Origin: Pontibacter diazotrophicus
Lineage (GTDB): Bacteria; Bacteroidota; Bacteroidia; Cytophagales; Hymenobacteraceae
Length of the DNA stretch: 64,000 bases
Direction: 5' to 3'
NCBI RefSeq assembly: GCF_003367245.1
Contig: NZ_QRGR01000031.1
Coordinates: forward strand, 1 to 64,000
The notes under the pieces were generated by a model. The model made no database searches and was not told the origin of the DNA. It was given only the letters and a program-made list of their open reading frames with translations. This document shows, one piece after another, positions 47,405 to 56,895 of the stretch. Position 1 is the stretch's first letter, and each line of letters opens with the position of its first letter. The translations under genes were made by a program, and so were the position numbers.

Positions 47405-47433
47405 CTTAACAAGTACCTTTCCGGATGTAAAAA

Positions 47434-47459
47434 AAGCCTCTCCGGAAATGGAGAGGCTT
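47434..47459. terminator. Terminator hairpin after the metallopeptidase gene
   Basis: AAGCCTCTCC and GGAGAGGCTT form a perfect 10-bp stem around a 6-nt loop. On the minus strand the stem is followed by a T-run, so it fits the end of the gene whose stop is at 47499. Confidence 0.8.
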
Positions 47460-47498
47460 CCTGTTTTGCTACTGGTGTATAGCGGTTAAGCTGTTTAT

Positions 47499-48398
47499 TT
47501 ATAACTCGGTGGCGTTGAAGGTATCACCCTGTGACAAATCGCCTGTCTCGAAGCCTTTTCTGAACCAGCGGACTCTTTGGGCAGAGGTGCCGTGTGTGAA
47601 GGAGTCTGGCACCACTCTTCCTGTGGCTTGCTTTTGAAGACGGTCATCACCGATGGCACTTGCTGCATTCAGGGCTTCTTCCAGGTCGCCGGGCTCCATA
47701 AACCCTGTCGCTCTTTGGGTATGATGCGCCCACACACCGGCATAGAAATCAGCCTGAAGCTCTACTCTTACCATGAGTTTATTAAATTCCACTTCGGATA
47801 GTTGGCCCCGCATGGCGTTTACCTGCTCCATCGTACCCGTGAGATTCTGCACATGGTGCCCCACCTCATGGCCAACCACATAGGCCTGCGCAAAGTCTCC
47901 TTCAGCACCCAGCTTGCGTTCCATCTCGCCAAAAAAGCTTAAGTCGATGTACAGTTTTTCATCGCCGGGGCAGTAAAAAGGTCCAGATGCAGAGGACGCT
48001 GTACCGCAGGCGGAGTTTACCTGCCCCGAAAACAGCACCAGGGTAGGTTCTCTGTACCCTTCTAACATCCTGTTCCAGACATCTTCGGTATCTGCCAGCA
48101 CCACGGCCGTCTGGTCGGCCAGTTCCTGCTCTTCCGGGCTTGGCTGGTAATTGGTTGACTGTGTATATTGCGGTTCCCCGCCCACAAACTGCTGCAGCAG
48201 CGCTATCGGGTTGGTTCCTGTCAGGAACATTACCGCCACCAGCACCGCCACAATAATCAGCCCTACTTTCGAGAAAAGGAGCCGGAACAAAGGTATAAGC
48301 AGCATCGGACTGAGCCCTCTGCCTCCTCCAAAACCGCCTCCTGATTGTCCTCTACGGTCTTCTATATTGCCGCTTTTTCTTCTGCCCTGCCATTTCAT
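47499..48398 (-). CDS. Neutral zinc metallopeptidase (YpfJ family)
   Basis: The protein has 299 residues. A glycine-rich start (KWQGRRKSGNIEDRRGQSGG) is followed by one membrane helix (about 38-62) and the peptidase domain with the zincin motif HEVGHHVQ, the upstream CGTASSASGPFYCPGDEKLY segment and ELQADFYAGVWAH supplying the third ligand region. This layout is that of COG2321/YpfJ. It is a membrane-anchored peptidase facing the periplasm, with unknown substrates. It appears monocistronic. Confidence 0.92.
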   Translation of the reverse strand: MKWQGRRKSGNIEDRRGQSGGGFGGGRGLSPMLLIPLFRLLFSKVGLIIVAVLVAVMFLTGTNPIALLQQFVGGEPQYTQSTNYQPSPEEQELADQTAVVLADTEDVWNRMLEGYREPTLVLFSGQVNSACGTASSASGPFYCPGDEKLYIDLSFFGEMERKLGAEGDFAQAYVVGHEVGHHVQNLTGTMEQVNAMRGQLSEVEFNKLMVRVELQADFYAGVWAHHTQRATGFMEPGDLEEALNAASAIGDDRLQKQATGRVVPDSFTHGTSAQRVRWFRKGFETGDLSQGDTFNATEL

Positions 48399-48915
48399 AA
48401 ATATTGTTTTAAAGAAGTGAAGGATTGTAGGGCTTGCATATTATCCGCCTTGCCAGACCGAAAGCCTATACCCATATCCGAACGGTATAACGGGGAGCAA
48501 CTTCACTTGGATACATACAATTTAAACAGGATGCCTATACCGGTGTGCAGATGAGCTGTCAATACCATTATTTTACCTGTTTCCCATACCGTGCCTCCAT
48601 CATCACCGGGAATTAGCGTCAAGGCCAATCCACTCTCTATGGAGTTGCTACCTTTGCATGGTAAACCGACACATGGGAAACGTTCACCACCAATGCCACC
48701 CCCACAACGTCCTTCCCTTGTCCAGCAGGAACCTTAACAGTTATCAAGCGCACAAGTACTGTTTTAATTTTGCCCCTCCTGCTATCACTGTAGCAGGTGA
48801 ATCCTTATACACCCTGCCGCACCGGAAAAAGTTAAAAGCGCGGCTGTATGTAAGGGAGGAGGATGTGTTTCAGTGCGTTGGAGACTTAAGAAACGGGGGG
48901 AGAGAATGCCAACTC
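48399..48915. other. Intergenic region upstream of the metallopeptidase
   Basis: About 517 nt between two minus-strand genes. Longer plus-strand frames here continue antisense into the transporter gene and have no family resemblance. It should carry the metallopeptidase promoter; nothing specific stands out. Confidence 0.35.
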
Positions 48916-49992
48916 TTATACCTCCACGTTCTCATCCCCCAGCACATCGTGCACATAAAGCATCTTCACCAGCACCATCACTACAACCATGATCGGGGTG
49001 GCAAGTATGAGGCCGAGTGTTCCGGTGAAAATGGCCAGCAACAGCTGGCTTATGATGATGAGGGCCGGTGGTATCTCCACCATCTTTTTCTGCACCAGCG
49101 GGGTGATAATATTGCTCTCCACTGCCTGTATCCCGACATAGAGTAACACGACGTAGAGCGCCTGGCTGGGTCCTTCCAGGAAAGCAATCATCACGGCGGG
49201 CACCAGGGCGATGAGCGGCCCGAAGTTCGGGATAAAGGACAGCAGGCCGGCGAGTAGCCCCAGCACCAGCGCCATCGGGATACCCAGCAAGGATAGCCCG
49301 ATGGCTGTGAAGACGCCCACCACCAGCATGGAGAAGAGCTTACCCAGCAGCCACTTGTAAAGTGTGGAGCCCAGAGTGTCGAGCACCTCCCGGGCCCGGG
49401 CCCGCCTGGGCAGTGGTATAAGCAGTACTATTCCACGCCTGTAGATGCCGGGCTGGGCCGTAATAAAGAGCCCCAGGAACAGCACCACATACAGGTCGGC
49501 CAGCACGCCGAAGGTGGTGGATAGCACACCCAGGCTCTGCTGCAGCCAAGTGCCCCTGTTTTCCAGCAGACTATCCATTGTAGGAGCTTCGTCTATGAGT
49601 TTCCTGCCCCACTTGTAGTGCGCTACTCTGTCTCTGAAGTTTGCTGTCGCTTTCGGCAGTTCCTCGCTCAGGGCGTTCACCTGCTCGATCACCTGCGGGG
49701 CCAGCAGCCAGACAGTGGCGGTAATCAGCGCCAGCACCCCAACCGCCACGATAGCCAGAGACCATTTTCCGGACAGGGCAGTGCGGCTGCTCAACACATG
49801 GGCCGTTCCCCTGAAGAACACGGCGAAGAGCACCCCGGCAAAAATCAGCAGCAGCACGTTAAAAGCCCTGCCGATAAGTATGATGAGGAGCAGCGCACCC
49901 AGCACAATGCCCAGCGCCTTCAGGACCTTGCGGGTGAAACTGTCGGGATCTTTACCTGAGGTGGTTTCTGTGTTTTGGGGGGAGTTGTTCAT
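48916..49992 (-). CDS. AI-2E family transporter
   Basis: The protein has 358 residues and about eight membrane helices. The family hallmarks are present: the N-terminal helix pair (LLLIILIGRAFNVLLLIFAG), a central soluble segment (about 95-150) and the conserved GLLAGLLSFIPNFGPLIALV followed by QAVESNIITPLVQKKMVEIP. These proteins are named for TqsA but many move other substrates or act as Na+/H+ antiporters, so an autoinducer role is not implied. It seems to be a single gene. Confidence 0.92.
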   Translation of the reverse strand: MNNSPQNTETTSGKDPDSFTRKVLKALGIVLGALLLIILIGRAFNVLLLIFAGVLFAVFFRGTAHVLSSRTALSGKWSLAIVAVGVLALITATVWLLAPQVIEQVNALSEELPKATANFRDRVAHYKWGRKLIDEAPTMDSLLENRGTWLQQSLGVLSTTFGVLADLYVVLFLGLFITAQPGIYRRGIVLLIPLPRRARAREVLDTLGSTLYKWLLGKLFSMLVVGVFTAIGLSLLGIPMALVLGLLAGLLSFIPNFGPLIALVPAVMIAFLEGPSQALYVVLLYVGIQAVESNIITPLVQKKMVEIPPALIIISQLLLAIFTGTLGLILATPIMVVVMVLVKMLYVHDVLGDENVEV

Positions 49993-50155
49993 GGGAGGCT
50001 TTTATCATGATTTTCAGGGGAAGCCACAGTGGTATACCCCGCCAAGCGAAAATATCCCCCAGAACCACTGTACGTATCCGCCTCTGCTAAGGCTTTGTGC
50101 TGCCTTTGTTTCTGCCGGTATATACATGCTCACAAGGCTGATGATGCTTCCTCTG

Positions 50156-51157
50156 TCATTTCCGCATCACCAGTTCTACATATATCGGGAAATGGTCGGA
50201 GCCAAAAGGCGGAAGCCTTTCAAAGTCGACTACCCTGAACTCCCCCGACACATAGACATGATCCAGCGGCCACCGGAGCACAGGGGATGTAGCGTCGAAT
50301 GTGTTGTAGAGCCCCCGCCCTATCCGCACATCCCCAAGCCCGCTCTCGATGCCGAACAGGCGGTTAGTCTTTGACCAGGCCACGTCATTAAAATCTCCTG
50401 CCACAATGGAAGGCATTTTTGTTCGCGCCACCATCTCTCCCACTTTCAGAAGCGCCACTTCTTCCTCCCCTATATTGTCAGGGTATTCACTGGGCTTGGG
50501 AGGCACCGGGTGCACGGCATGCAGCATAAATGAGGAGCCGTCCGGGAGCCTTACCTCTGTGTGTATGGAAGGCACAGTCTCGTGGCTGAGAAACATAACC
50601 TCCGTGTTGTTTAGCGGCAGCTTAGAATAAAGGGCCATGCCGTAGGTGTTGTCCTGCGGGTAGAGCACCCTGTGCGGATACTGTTCCCGGAGAGGCGCCA
50701 GGTGCTTGACCCACCATTCGGTGGTCTCCATGGCCAGTACTATATCCGGGTCTGATTCAGCCACGAGGTCGAGGAAAGCCTCCACCTGGTTATTTTTAAT
50801 CCAAACGTTGGCTATCAACATGCTAAAGCTCCGTGCGGGTTCGACAGAGAGGGGCTCAGCAGACTCCACCACAACATCAGTTAAAGGAGTGTAAGGCAAG
50901 ATGATCCGGGCCTGCAGTACAATGGAAGCTATCAGGCCCAGCACGAACAAAACAGACGGGAGTTCCCAGCCTTTGTTTACAAGAACAAACAATACCAGAC
51001 AGGCGAGCAAGCCGACAAGCACCTGCACCCGCGGAAAATCCAGCACTTTAAGATACCAGTACGTCACGTCGTACAGCAGGGAAAGCAGTGTAGCGATTAT
51101 CAGCAGGGTTCCCGCCACCAGCACTAAAAAGAAGGTAATTCGTCTTACAGTAGGCAT
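50156..51157 (-). CDS. Endonuclease/exonuclease/phosphatase (EEP) family membrane protein
   Basis: The protein has 333 residues. Three hydrophobic segments (about 8-100) are followed by an EEP domain with ANVWIKNN, the catalytic VAGDFNDVAWS and the C-terminal LDHVYVSG and GSDHFPIYVEL motifs, so the metal-binding Asp, Asn and His residues are intact. Membrane-anchored EEP proteins of this layout face the periplasm and are thought to be phosphodiesterases or nucleases; the substrate is not known. It lies 163 nt from the AI-2E gene and 141 nt from the DUF2723 gene, on the same strand. Confidence 0.9.
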   Translation of the reverse strand: MPTVRRITFFLVLVAGTLLIIATLLSLLYDVTYWYLKVLDFPRVQVLVGLLACLVLFVLVNKGWELPSVLFVLGLIASIVLQARIILPYTPLTDVVVESAEPLSVEPARSFSMLIANVWIKNNQVEAFLDLVAESDPDIVLAMETTEWWVKHLAPLREQYPHRVLYPQDNTYGMALYSKLPLNNTEVMFLSHETVPSIHTEVRLPDGSSFMLHAVHPVPPKPSEYPDNIGEEEVALLKVGEMVARTKMPSIVAGDFNDVAWSKTNRLFGIESGLGDVRIGRGLYNTFDATSPVLRWPLDHVYVSGEFRVVDFERLPPFGSDHFPIYVELVMRK

Positions 51158-51298
51158 GCCTCAACATTATTTCCTGTAAGGACGTACGGGAAGGCGAATG
51201 GGTTGGGATGTCTCTCCGCCAGCTCACTTCAGAGGAAGAACTTCAGCTCTGCTGGGTTTGTCACGTTGGACAGCGATAGCCGAATCTGCACATGCCAC

Positions 51299-54250
51299 TC
51301 ACTGCCGCATGTGCTGGAGGTATTGCCTAAAGGGCTGCTGAAGTGCCACCGCCTGCTGTTGCATTCCACTGTCCTGGGCAGCGATGATCAGGTTCTGTAG
51401 TTGCAGCATGTTCAGTTGCACCTTCCGCTCAAACAAAGCTCCTTTTGCGAAATAGTAATCCAGTTCATGCTGTGTCTCCCGGGCTATTGTGTCCAGCAGC
51501 GCTTCCGCCTGCCGGGGCTCTCCTACCGCCGCTAAAACCGGTATAAACCGGGGTGTGAAAATATCCGGCGGCACTGTGTCGAGCGGAATTTTTGCAAAGC
51601 AGAAGTCCACTACCTCTTTGGCTCGGGCGATATTTCCCTCCTCCAGGTAAGCCTCGGCAAGCAGGGCAAACTTTTCACGGGTGCTGGCGGCAAAGCGCAG
51701 GTAGTTCTCGTCCAGGTAAACGGCCTCACTGTCAAGGCTGCGGTAGTTGAATGTATGCAGCAGGTTATTATACATCACCTCCTTGTTCACATACCCCTGC
51801 TCCTCTTTGCTTTCCGATTTCACCGGCACAATTCTATAGGCAAAGCCTTCCAGCTGTGAGTAGTTGTCTAGCCCCACATAGTCTGCTACAGGAATAGTGC
51901 TGGAGAAATACACGGGCCTTTCCCAGTTGTTGCTGCTCAGCAGGTCGAGAATCACGAGGTGGCGCTTTTCTAGGTAAGGCACGTTTACCTGCAGGTGCAT
52001 GCTGCCGACGATGCTGTCCTGCTTTTCCTGTGGCACGAAACCCTGCTCCTTCACCTGCTGCTTGTTAACACCCAGGTAAAAGTTTTTGGTAGGGAAGGTA
52101 AGCATGGAAGTTCCGGAGCCATACTGTACCTGCAGGGCTGGGTGGTTTTCCTTTACCAGCTGAATAAACTGCTGTAGGTCAATGCCCGCCGCTACCTGGG
52201 AGCGCTCCACAAAAGGCAGGTAATCGTTGGTGCCTTGCTGGTAGTTCTCCTTTTCCAGTGTCAGCGGCCATGCTTCTGTTTCATGGGCTGGCTGCATCAT
52301 TTGGTTTACGTACCAGTCCGTGTTCAGAAAGGTCATCACGGCCACCCGTACGTCGGTCCGGTAGCCTTCCACCTCCTGCGCATACCAGATGGGGTAGGTG
52401 TCGTTGTCGGCGTAGGTGAAAAGGATGGCGTTGGGTGCGCAGGAATCCAGCAGGTGTTTGGCGGAAGCCGTGGAGAAATATCTATGAGAGCGGTCGTGGT
52501 CGTCCCAGTTTTCTGCTGCCATAATAGCCGGAACAGACAGGCACAGGGCAAAAGCCAGCCCCGCTGTAACTGTTTTGTTCCGAAGCAGCTTTTGCAGCAG
52601 CTCGGCCAGCGCCAGCACCCCAAGCCCTATCCAGATGCAGAAGGCGTAAAAGGAAGCCGCAAAAGTGTAATCGCGCTCCCGGGGTTCTGCCGGCGGCTGG
52701 TTCAGGTATAAAGCAATGGCCATACCTGTGAAGAAAAAAAGCAGGCCCACGACAAAAGCATCCCGTTGCCGCTTCCGCAGTTGGTACACGAGGCCTAGTA
52801 TCCCCACCAGCAAGGGCAGCAGGTAAAAGCAGTTGCGGGCTTTATTCTGGAGCACACTGGCTGGCAGGCTGCTACTGTCCCCCCTGAACCAAAGCACCCC
52901 TGCGTGCTGCACGTCGCTTTCGCGCCCGACAAAATTCCAGAGAAAATAACGCCAGTACATGTGCCCTAACTGGTAGTTCAGCAGAAAACTGATGTTCTGC
53001 CCGAAGGTAGGCTTTTGCCCCTCGCGCAGGTCCATCCACTTTTTATATTCCTGCACGTCTGCCGGTTTGTCGCTGTAAATGCGCGGCAACAGGGCCATGT
53101 CTTTGCTGTCGTAAATGGGCTCGATGCGTGGAGAAGCGATGTACTTGTCTTCGCCTTTGGTATACCGCAGCGCGCCCTCCTCCTGCCCTATCGGCTGTGC
53201 ATTGTACTGCGGCCCATACAGCAAGGGTCGGTCGCCATACTGCTCGCGTTTCAGGTAAGCCGCAAAACTCATCACGTCCTCCGGGTTGTTGATGTCGATC
53301 GCCGGGTCGTATCCGGAGCGTATCGGGATCATCATATAGGAGGCATATCCTATCAGCACAAACACAAAGCAAAGCAGCGCTGTGTTCAACAGACGGCTGC
53401 TGTGCCGAACCGAATAGTATAACCCATACAGGATAGCACTTACCAGGAGTATGACAAAGGCGATAATACCGGCTCCGAAAGGCAGCCCCAGGCTGTTCAC
53501 AAAAAAGACATCTATGCTTCCGGCCAGCGAAGGCAGCTCCGGAATTACGCCCCAGAGAATGAACAGTAAGATTCCGGCGCTGCTGATGAAAGTGATAGCC
53601 GCTCCCTTTAAATCAGGTGAATACTTCCGGAAGTAAAAGACGAAGGCCAGTGCAGGGATGGCCACCAGGTTGAGCAGGTGCACACCAATCGAGAGCCCCA
53701 CCAGGTAGGCAATCAGGATGAGCCATTTGTCTGATGCGGCCTCTCCCGCCCTTGCTTCCCAACGCAGCATGGCCCAGAATACAATCGCCGTGAAGAAAGA
53801 CGACATGGCATATACCTCCGTTTCAGTGGCAGAAAACCAGCCCGTATCGGTGAAGGTATAAGTGAGCGCCCCCACTACCCCACTTCCTAACACCAACAGC
53901 AAGTTTCCTTTTTTAGGCGGCTCTCCGGATGGACAAAGTAGCTTTCGGGCAAGTATGGTGATAGACCAGAACAGGAACAGGGAAGCAAGCGCACTACACA
54001 GGCCGGAGAGGAAGTTTACCCACCAGGCTACCTGTGAGGCATCCGCAGCAAAGAGCGAAAAGAGGCGGCCCACCAGCAGGTAAAGCGGCGCACCGGGCGC
54101 ATGCGGCACCATCAGTTTATAGGCACAGGCAATAAACTCGCCGCTGTCCCAGAAGCTGGCGGTTGGCTCCAGCGTCAGGGTATAAACGGTGGCGGCAACC
54201 AGAAACACAAGCCAGCCTGTGAGGTTATTGATGAAATTGTAGTTTCGCAT
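51299..54250 (-). CDS. DUF2723 family polytopic membrane protein (TMEM260-like glycosyltransferase)
   Basis: The protein has 983 residues. The N-terminus has the DUF2723 signature LEPTASFWDSGEFIACAYKL, with the Asp-Ser-Gly-Glu of the first luminal loop, then HAPGAPLYLLVGRLF. About 12 membrane helices fill residues 10-580, and a soluble C-terminal part contains TPR-like helices (about 830-960). Eukaryotic TMEM260, which shares this domain, is a protein O-mannosyltransferase, so a role in protein O-glycosylation of the envelope is a reasonable inference. It is divergent from the two-component system at 54480. Confidence 0.9.
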   Translation of the reverse strand: MRNYNFINNLTGWLVFLVAATVYTLTLEPTASFWDSGEFIACAYKLMVPHAPGAPLYLLVGRLFSLFAADASQVAWWVNFLSGLCSALASLFLFWSITILARKLLCPSGEPPKKGNLLLVLGSGVVGALTYTFTDTGWFSATETEVYAMSSFFTAIVFWAMLRWEARAGEAASDKWLILIAYLVGLSIGVHLLNLVAIPALAFVFYFRKYSPDLKGAAITFISSAGILLFILWGVIPELPSLAGSIDVFFVNSLGLPFGAGIIAFVILLVSAILYGLYYSVRHSSRLLNTALLCFVFVLIGYASYMMIPIRSGYDPAIDINNPEDVMSFAAYLKREQYGDRPLLYGPQYNAQPIGQEEGALRYTKGEDKYIASPRIEPIYDSKDMALLPRIYSDKPADVQEYKKWMDLREGQKPTFGQNISFLLNYQLGHMYWRYFLWNFVGRESDVQHAGVLWFRGDSSSLPASVLQNKARNCFYLLPLLVGILGLVYQLRKRQRDAFVVGLLFFFTGMAIALYLNQPPAEPRERDYTFAASFYAFCIWIGLGVLALAELLQKLLRNKTVTAGLAFALCLSVPAIMAAENWDDHDRSHRYFSTASAKHLLDSCAPNAILFTYADNDTYPIWYAQEVEGYRTDVRVAVMTFLNTDWYVNQMMQPAHETEAWPLTLEKENYQQGTNDYLPFVERSQVAAGIDLQQFIQLVKENHPALQVQYGSGTSMLTFPTKNFYLGVNKQQVKEQGFVPQEKQDSIVGSMHLQVNVPYLEKRHLVILDLLSSNNWERPVYFSSTIPVADYVGLDNYSQLEGFAYRIVPVKSESKEEQGYVNKEVMYNNLLHTFNYRSLDSEAVYLDENYLRFAASTREKFALLAEAYLEEGNIARAKEVVDFCFAKIPLDTVPPDIFTPRFIPVLAAVGEPRQAEALLDTIARETQHELDYYFAKGALFERKVQLNMLQLQNLIIAAQDSGMQQQAVALQQPFRQYLQHMRQ

Positions 54251-54403
54251 GATTTAGGATGTGGTATAGTGGCAGGTTGAACATCAATAATCTATAGCTT
54301 AAGCATGAGGCAAGAGTTAAGACAACCAGCAATGGTATTTTTTCAGGCACCTATTAACTTAAGATTGATTTAAACAAAGGAAGCTTTGTTGTTCCAGTTA
54401 CAG

Positions 54404-54475
54404 CGTTAACGCTTGTTAAGAAGTGTTAAATAGTGTTAACGACAGGCTAACTCTGCACCTGAATTATTATATTTG
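54404..54475 (+). promoter_or_regulatory. Four phased TGTTAA-like boxes and promoter of the two-component system
   Basis: CGTTAA (54404) and TGTTAA at 54414, 54424 and 54434 recur at exactly 10-bp steps, so they lie on one face of the helix, as binding sites of OmpR-family regulators do. A TATATTTG -7 box follows at 54468-54475, only 4 nt before the kinase ATG, which implies a nearly leaderless transcript. The same intergenic region serves the divergent DUF2723 gene. Confidence 0.65.
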
Positions 54476-54479
54476 ATCT

Positions 54480-56000
54480 ATGAAGCAGCGGGTAAAATAC
54501 ATTTTGGTTTTGATGTCGGTGTGCACCCTGTGCCTGCTGCTGTTCCAGTTTTACTGGAGTTACCAGGCATTTCAGAGTGCCTCCAAAACCTTTAAGAGCG
54601 ATATAAACGAGGCACTGCAAGCTGCGGTAGACAATGAAATGGAGCGCCGCCAGGACGAGATTGTCGAGAAGTATAAAGGCTGGCTCGCTGACACCAACCT
54701 GGTGGTTATTAAGTGCCACATCGATTCTTTGTCTGGCCTTACTGTCTTTTCAATCAGTGATAAAGCCCCTTCCTATGGCGTTGCTGACAACGATAAAGTA
54801 GAGTTTGCCATTGGCTACCAGGAGTTCGATGAGAAATCGGCCACAATGACGCTCAGGAAAAAGAAGTACTTTATCGATCGCTTTGTAGACACGAAAATCC
54901 GGGAAAATTTGAAAGATGGATATACCACCTATTACACCAGACGCCTGGGTGAAAAGATTGAGGAGTGGTTCAAGGAAGTGAAGCTGGATGAGGCGCGGCT
55001 GCAGCAATTGTATGCAGAAGAACTACGCGAAAGGGGCATCCATACAAAGCACAGCCTGGCCTTCAAGAATAAAGAGGTCGCCAATGCCGAATCTTTTTCT
55101 TATGCCACCCGCAAATTTCAATTTGGCTTCAGAAAACCATTCGATGAAGTAAGAGCCTATTTCCCGGACCCGAACAAAACTCTGTTGCTGCGCATGAAAT
55201 GGGTGCTGCTGAGCTCCCTGGTGCTGATGGCGGTCACTATCTTCTGCTTTGCCTACACTGTACTGACCATTCTGCGCCAGAAAAAGCTGACGGAGCTGAA
55301 GAATGATTTCGTGAACAACATGACGCACGAGCTGCGCACACCGGTGGCCACCATCGGCATTGCCGCCGAAGCCATACAGGAATTCAACCTGAGCAAAACC
55401 TCTGCAGACGAATACCTGACGATTATACGCCAGCAGTCTGGCCGCCTCTCCCACCTCATCGACGGCATTTTGAAGAACCTGGCTTTTGAGCAGGACCAGC
55501 TGGAGTTAAGTCCTCGCCCGATGCCCCTGCAGCAGCTGGCACAACAGGCCATTCTGCAGCACCGGCCACAGCTGGATGTAGCTGGTGCTGCCGTGAAATT
55601 CGATTTTCCTGCGCAGGCTGTACCTGTGAAAGTGGATGAACTCCATTTGCTCAACGTGCTCTCTAACCTCATTGAGAATGCATTAAAATACAGCCGCGGG
55701 ACAATGGTTCTGCAGCTGAGTTGCCGGGAGGAGAATGGACGCGCCATCCTTGCGCTCAAGGACAATGGCATCGGTATTCCAGCCGCAATGCAGTCTAAAG
55801 TATTTGAGAAGTTCTTCCGGGTACCCTCCGGCAACACGCACAACACCAAAGGTTACGGCCTTGGCCTGAGCTATGCCAAAACAATTATAGAACGCCACGG
55901 CGGCAGCATCACACTGCAAAGCCGGGTGCAGGAAGGCACCACTTTTCTTATTTCACTACCAGTGTACCAGCATGAGCCAGCCCCGGGTACTGTTGCTTGA
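54480..56000 (+). CDS. Two-component sensor histidine kinase
   Basis: The protein has 506 residues. Two membrane helices (about 9-27 and 240-262) flank a periplasmic sensor of about 210 residues, with no known domain seen. HisKA has H283 in VNNMTHELRTPVATIG; the ATPase domain has the N box NLIENALKYS, G1 DNGIGI and G2 GYGLGLSYAK. The kinase start lies immediately after the -7 box. The end overlaps the response regulator by 29 nt, so the two are translationally coupled. The stimulus is unknown. Confidence 0.94.
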   Translation: MKQRVKYILVLMSVCTLCLLLFQFYWSYQAFQSASKTFKSDINEALQAAVDNEMERRQDEIVEKYKGWLADTNLVVIKCHIDSLSGLTVFSISDKAPSYGVADNDKVEFAIGYQEFDEKSATMTLRKKKYFIDRFVDTKIRENLKDGYTTYYTRRLGEKIEEWFKEVKLDEARLQQLYAEELRERGIHTKHSLAFKNKEVANAESFSYATRKFQFGFRKPFDEVRAYFPDPNKTLLLRMKWVLLSSLVLMAVTIFCFAYTVLTILRQKKLTELKNDFVNNMTHELRTPVATIGIAAEAIQEFNLSKTSADEYLTIIRQQSGRLSHLIDGILKNLAFEQDQLELSPRPMPLQQLAQQAILQHRPQLDVAGAAVKFDFPAQAVPVKVDELHLLNVLSNLIENALKYSRGTMVLQLSCREENGRAILALKDNGIGIPAAMQSKVFEKFFRVPSGNTHNTKGYGLGLSYAKTIIERHGGSITLQSRVQEGTTFLISLPVYQHEPAPGTVA

Positions 56001-56661
56001 AGATGAGCCGCAGCTCGCCAGAATTGTATCTGAAAGCCTGCAAAGCAGAGCATTTGAGGTAACACACGCTGCCAACGGCTTACAGGGCCTTGATGCTATC
56101 CGCCAGGCTGATTTTGATATCTGTGTGGTGGATGTGATGCTGCCACTCATGGATGGCTTCACGTTTGTGGAGGAGCTACGGAAAACCGACAGCCAGACGC
56201 CAGTGCTCTTCCTGACGGCAAAGTCGATGACAGCGGATGTGGTGCGCGGCTTTGAACTGGGCGGCAACGATTACCTCAAAAAGCCTTTCAGCCTGGAAGA
56301 ACTGGTGCTGCGGCTAAAAGAGCTGCTCCGCAGAAGCGGCAACACCACCGAAGAGAGAGCGCCTGAAACAGTGGCAGTTGGCGCCTATACCTTTGCCCCC
56401 CTTAAGCAGGAACTGTGGTATGCCGGGGAACTGGTATGCAAGCTCTCTCACCGCGAAAGCGAGCTGCTGTGGCTGCTTGTTCAGCAGAAGAACCAGGTGC
56501 TAGACCGCAAAGCCAGTTTGCTGAAACTATGGGGGGACGACAGCTTCTTCAATGGCCGCTCTATGGATGTGTATATCTCTAAACTGCGCAAGCACCTGAA
56601 AAAGGACCCTGCGGTGGAAATCCTCAACATCCGGGGCGCCGGGTATAAGCTGATTTTCTAA
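55972..56661 (+). CDS. OmpR-family response regulator
   Basis: The protein has 229 residues. The receiver domain has acidic E10-D11, phospho-acceptor D54 (VVDVMLPLMDGF) and the lysine in KKPFS. The C-terminal winged helix (about 130-228) has the OmpR pattern ending in NIRGAGYKLIF. The gene overlaps the kinase gene and should be its partner. The phased TGTTAA boxes upstream of the operon make autoregulation likely. The other targets are unknown; the divergent DUF2723 gene is a candidate. Confidence 0.94.
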   Translation: MSQPRVLLLEDEPQLARIVSESLQSRAFEVTHAANGLQGLDAIRQADFDICVVDVMLPLMDGFTFVEELRKTDSQTPVLFLTAKSMTADVVRGFELGGNDYLKKPFSLEELVLRLKELLRRSGNTTEERAPETVAVGAYTFAPLKQELWYAGELVCKLSHRESELLWLLVQQKNQVLDRKASLLKLWGDDSFFNGRSMDVYISKLRKHLKKDPAVEILNIRGAGYKLIF

Positions 56662-56895
56662 AAAACCCTGTTGGCAAAAGCCGTTAAAAGTACCCGCCCC
56701 GGCCGGAACCTAATCCGTTACGTACACTCTCGCCACCACATGATAACCTTCATCAGAAGTTTTAAAACCGGATGCCTGATAAAGCAGAGCAGCTTTGCTT
56801 TGAAGTAGCAGAGCCGGATAGCATCATACTTTATAGCCCTTGATACTGAAGCTTACAGCGGTTTCCATGGCTTGCGCTTTGCCAGCCTCACCGTT

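Noticed and set aside
48658-49146. 162-codon plus-strand frame
   Set aside because: It is mainly antisense to the AI-2E gene, with a low-complexity His-rich translation.
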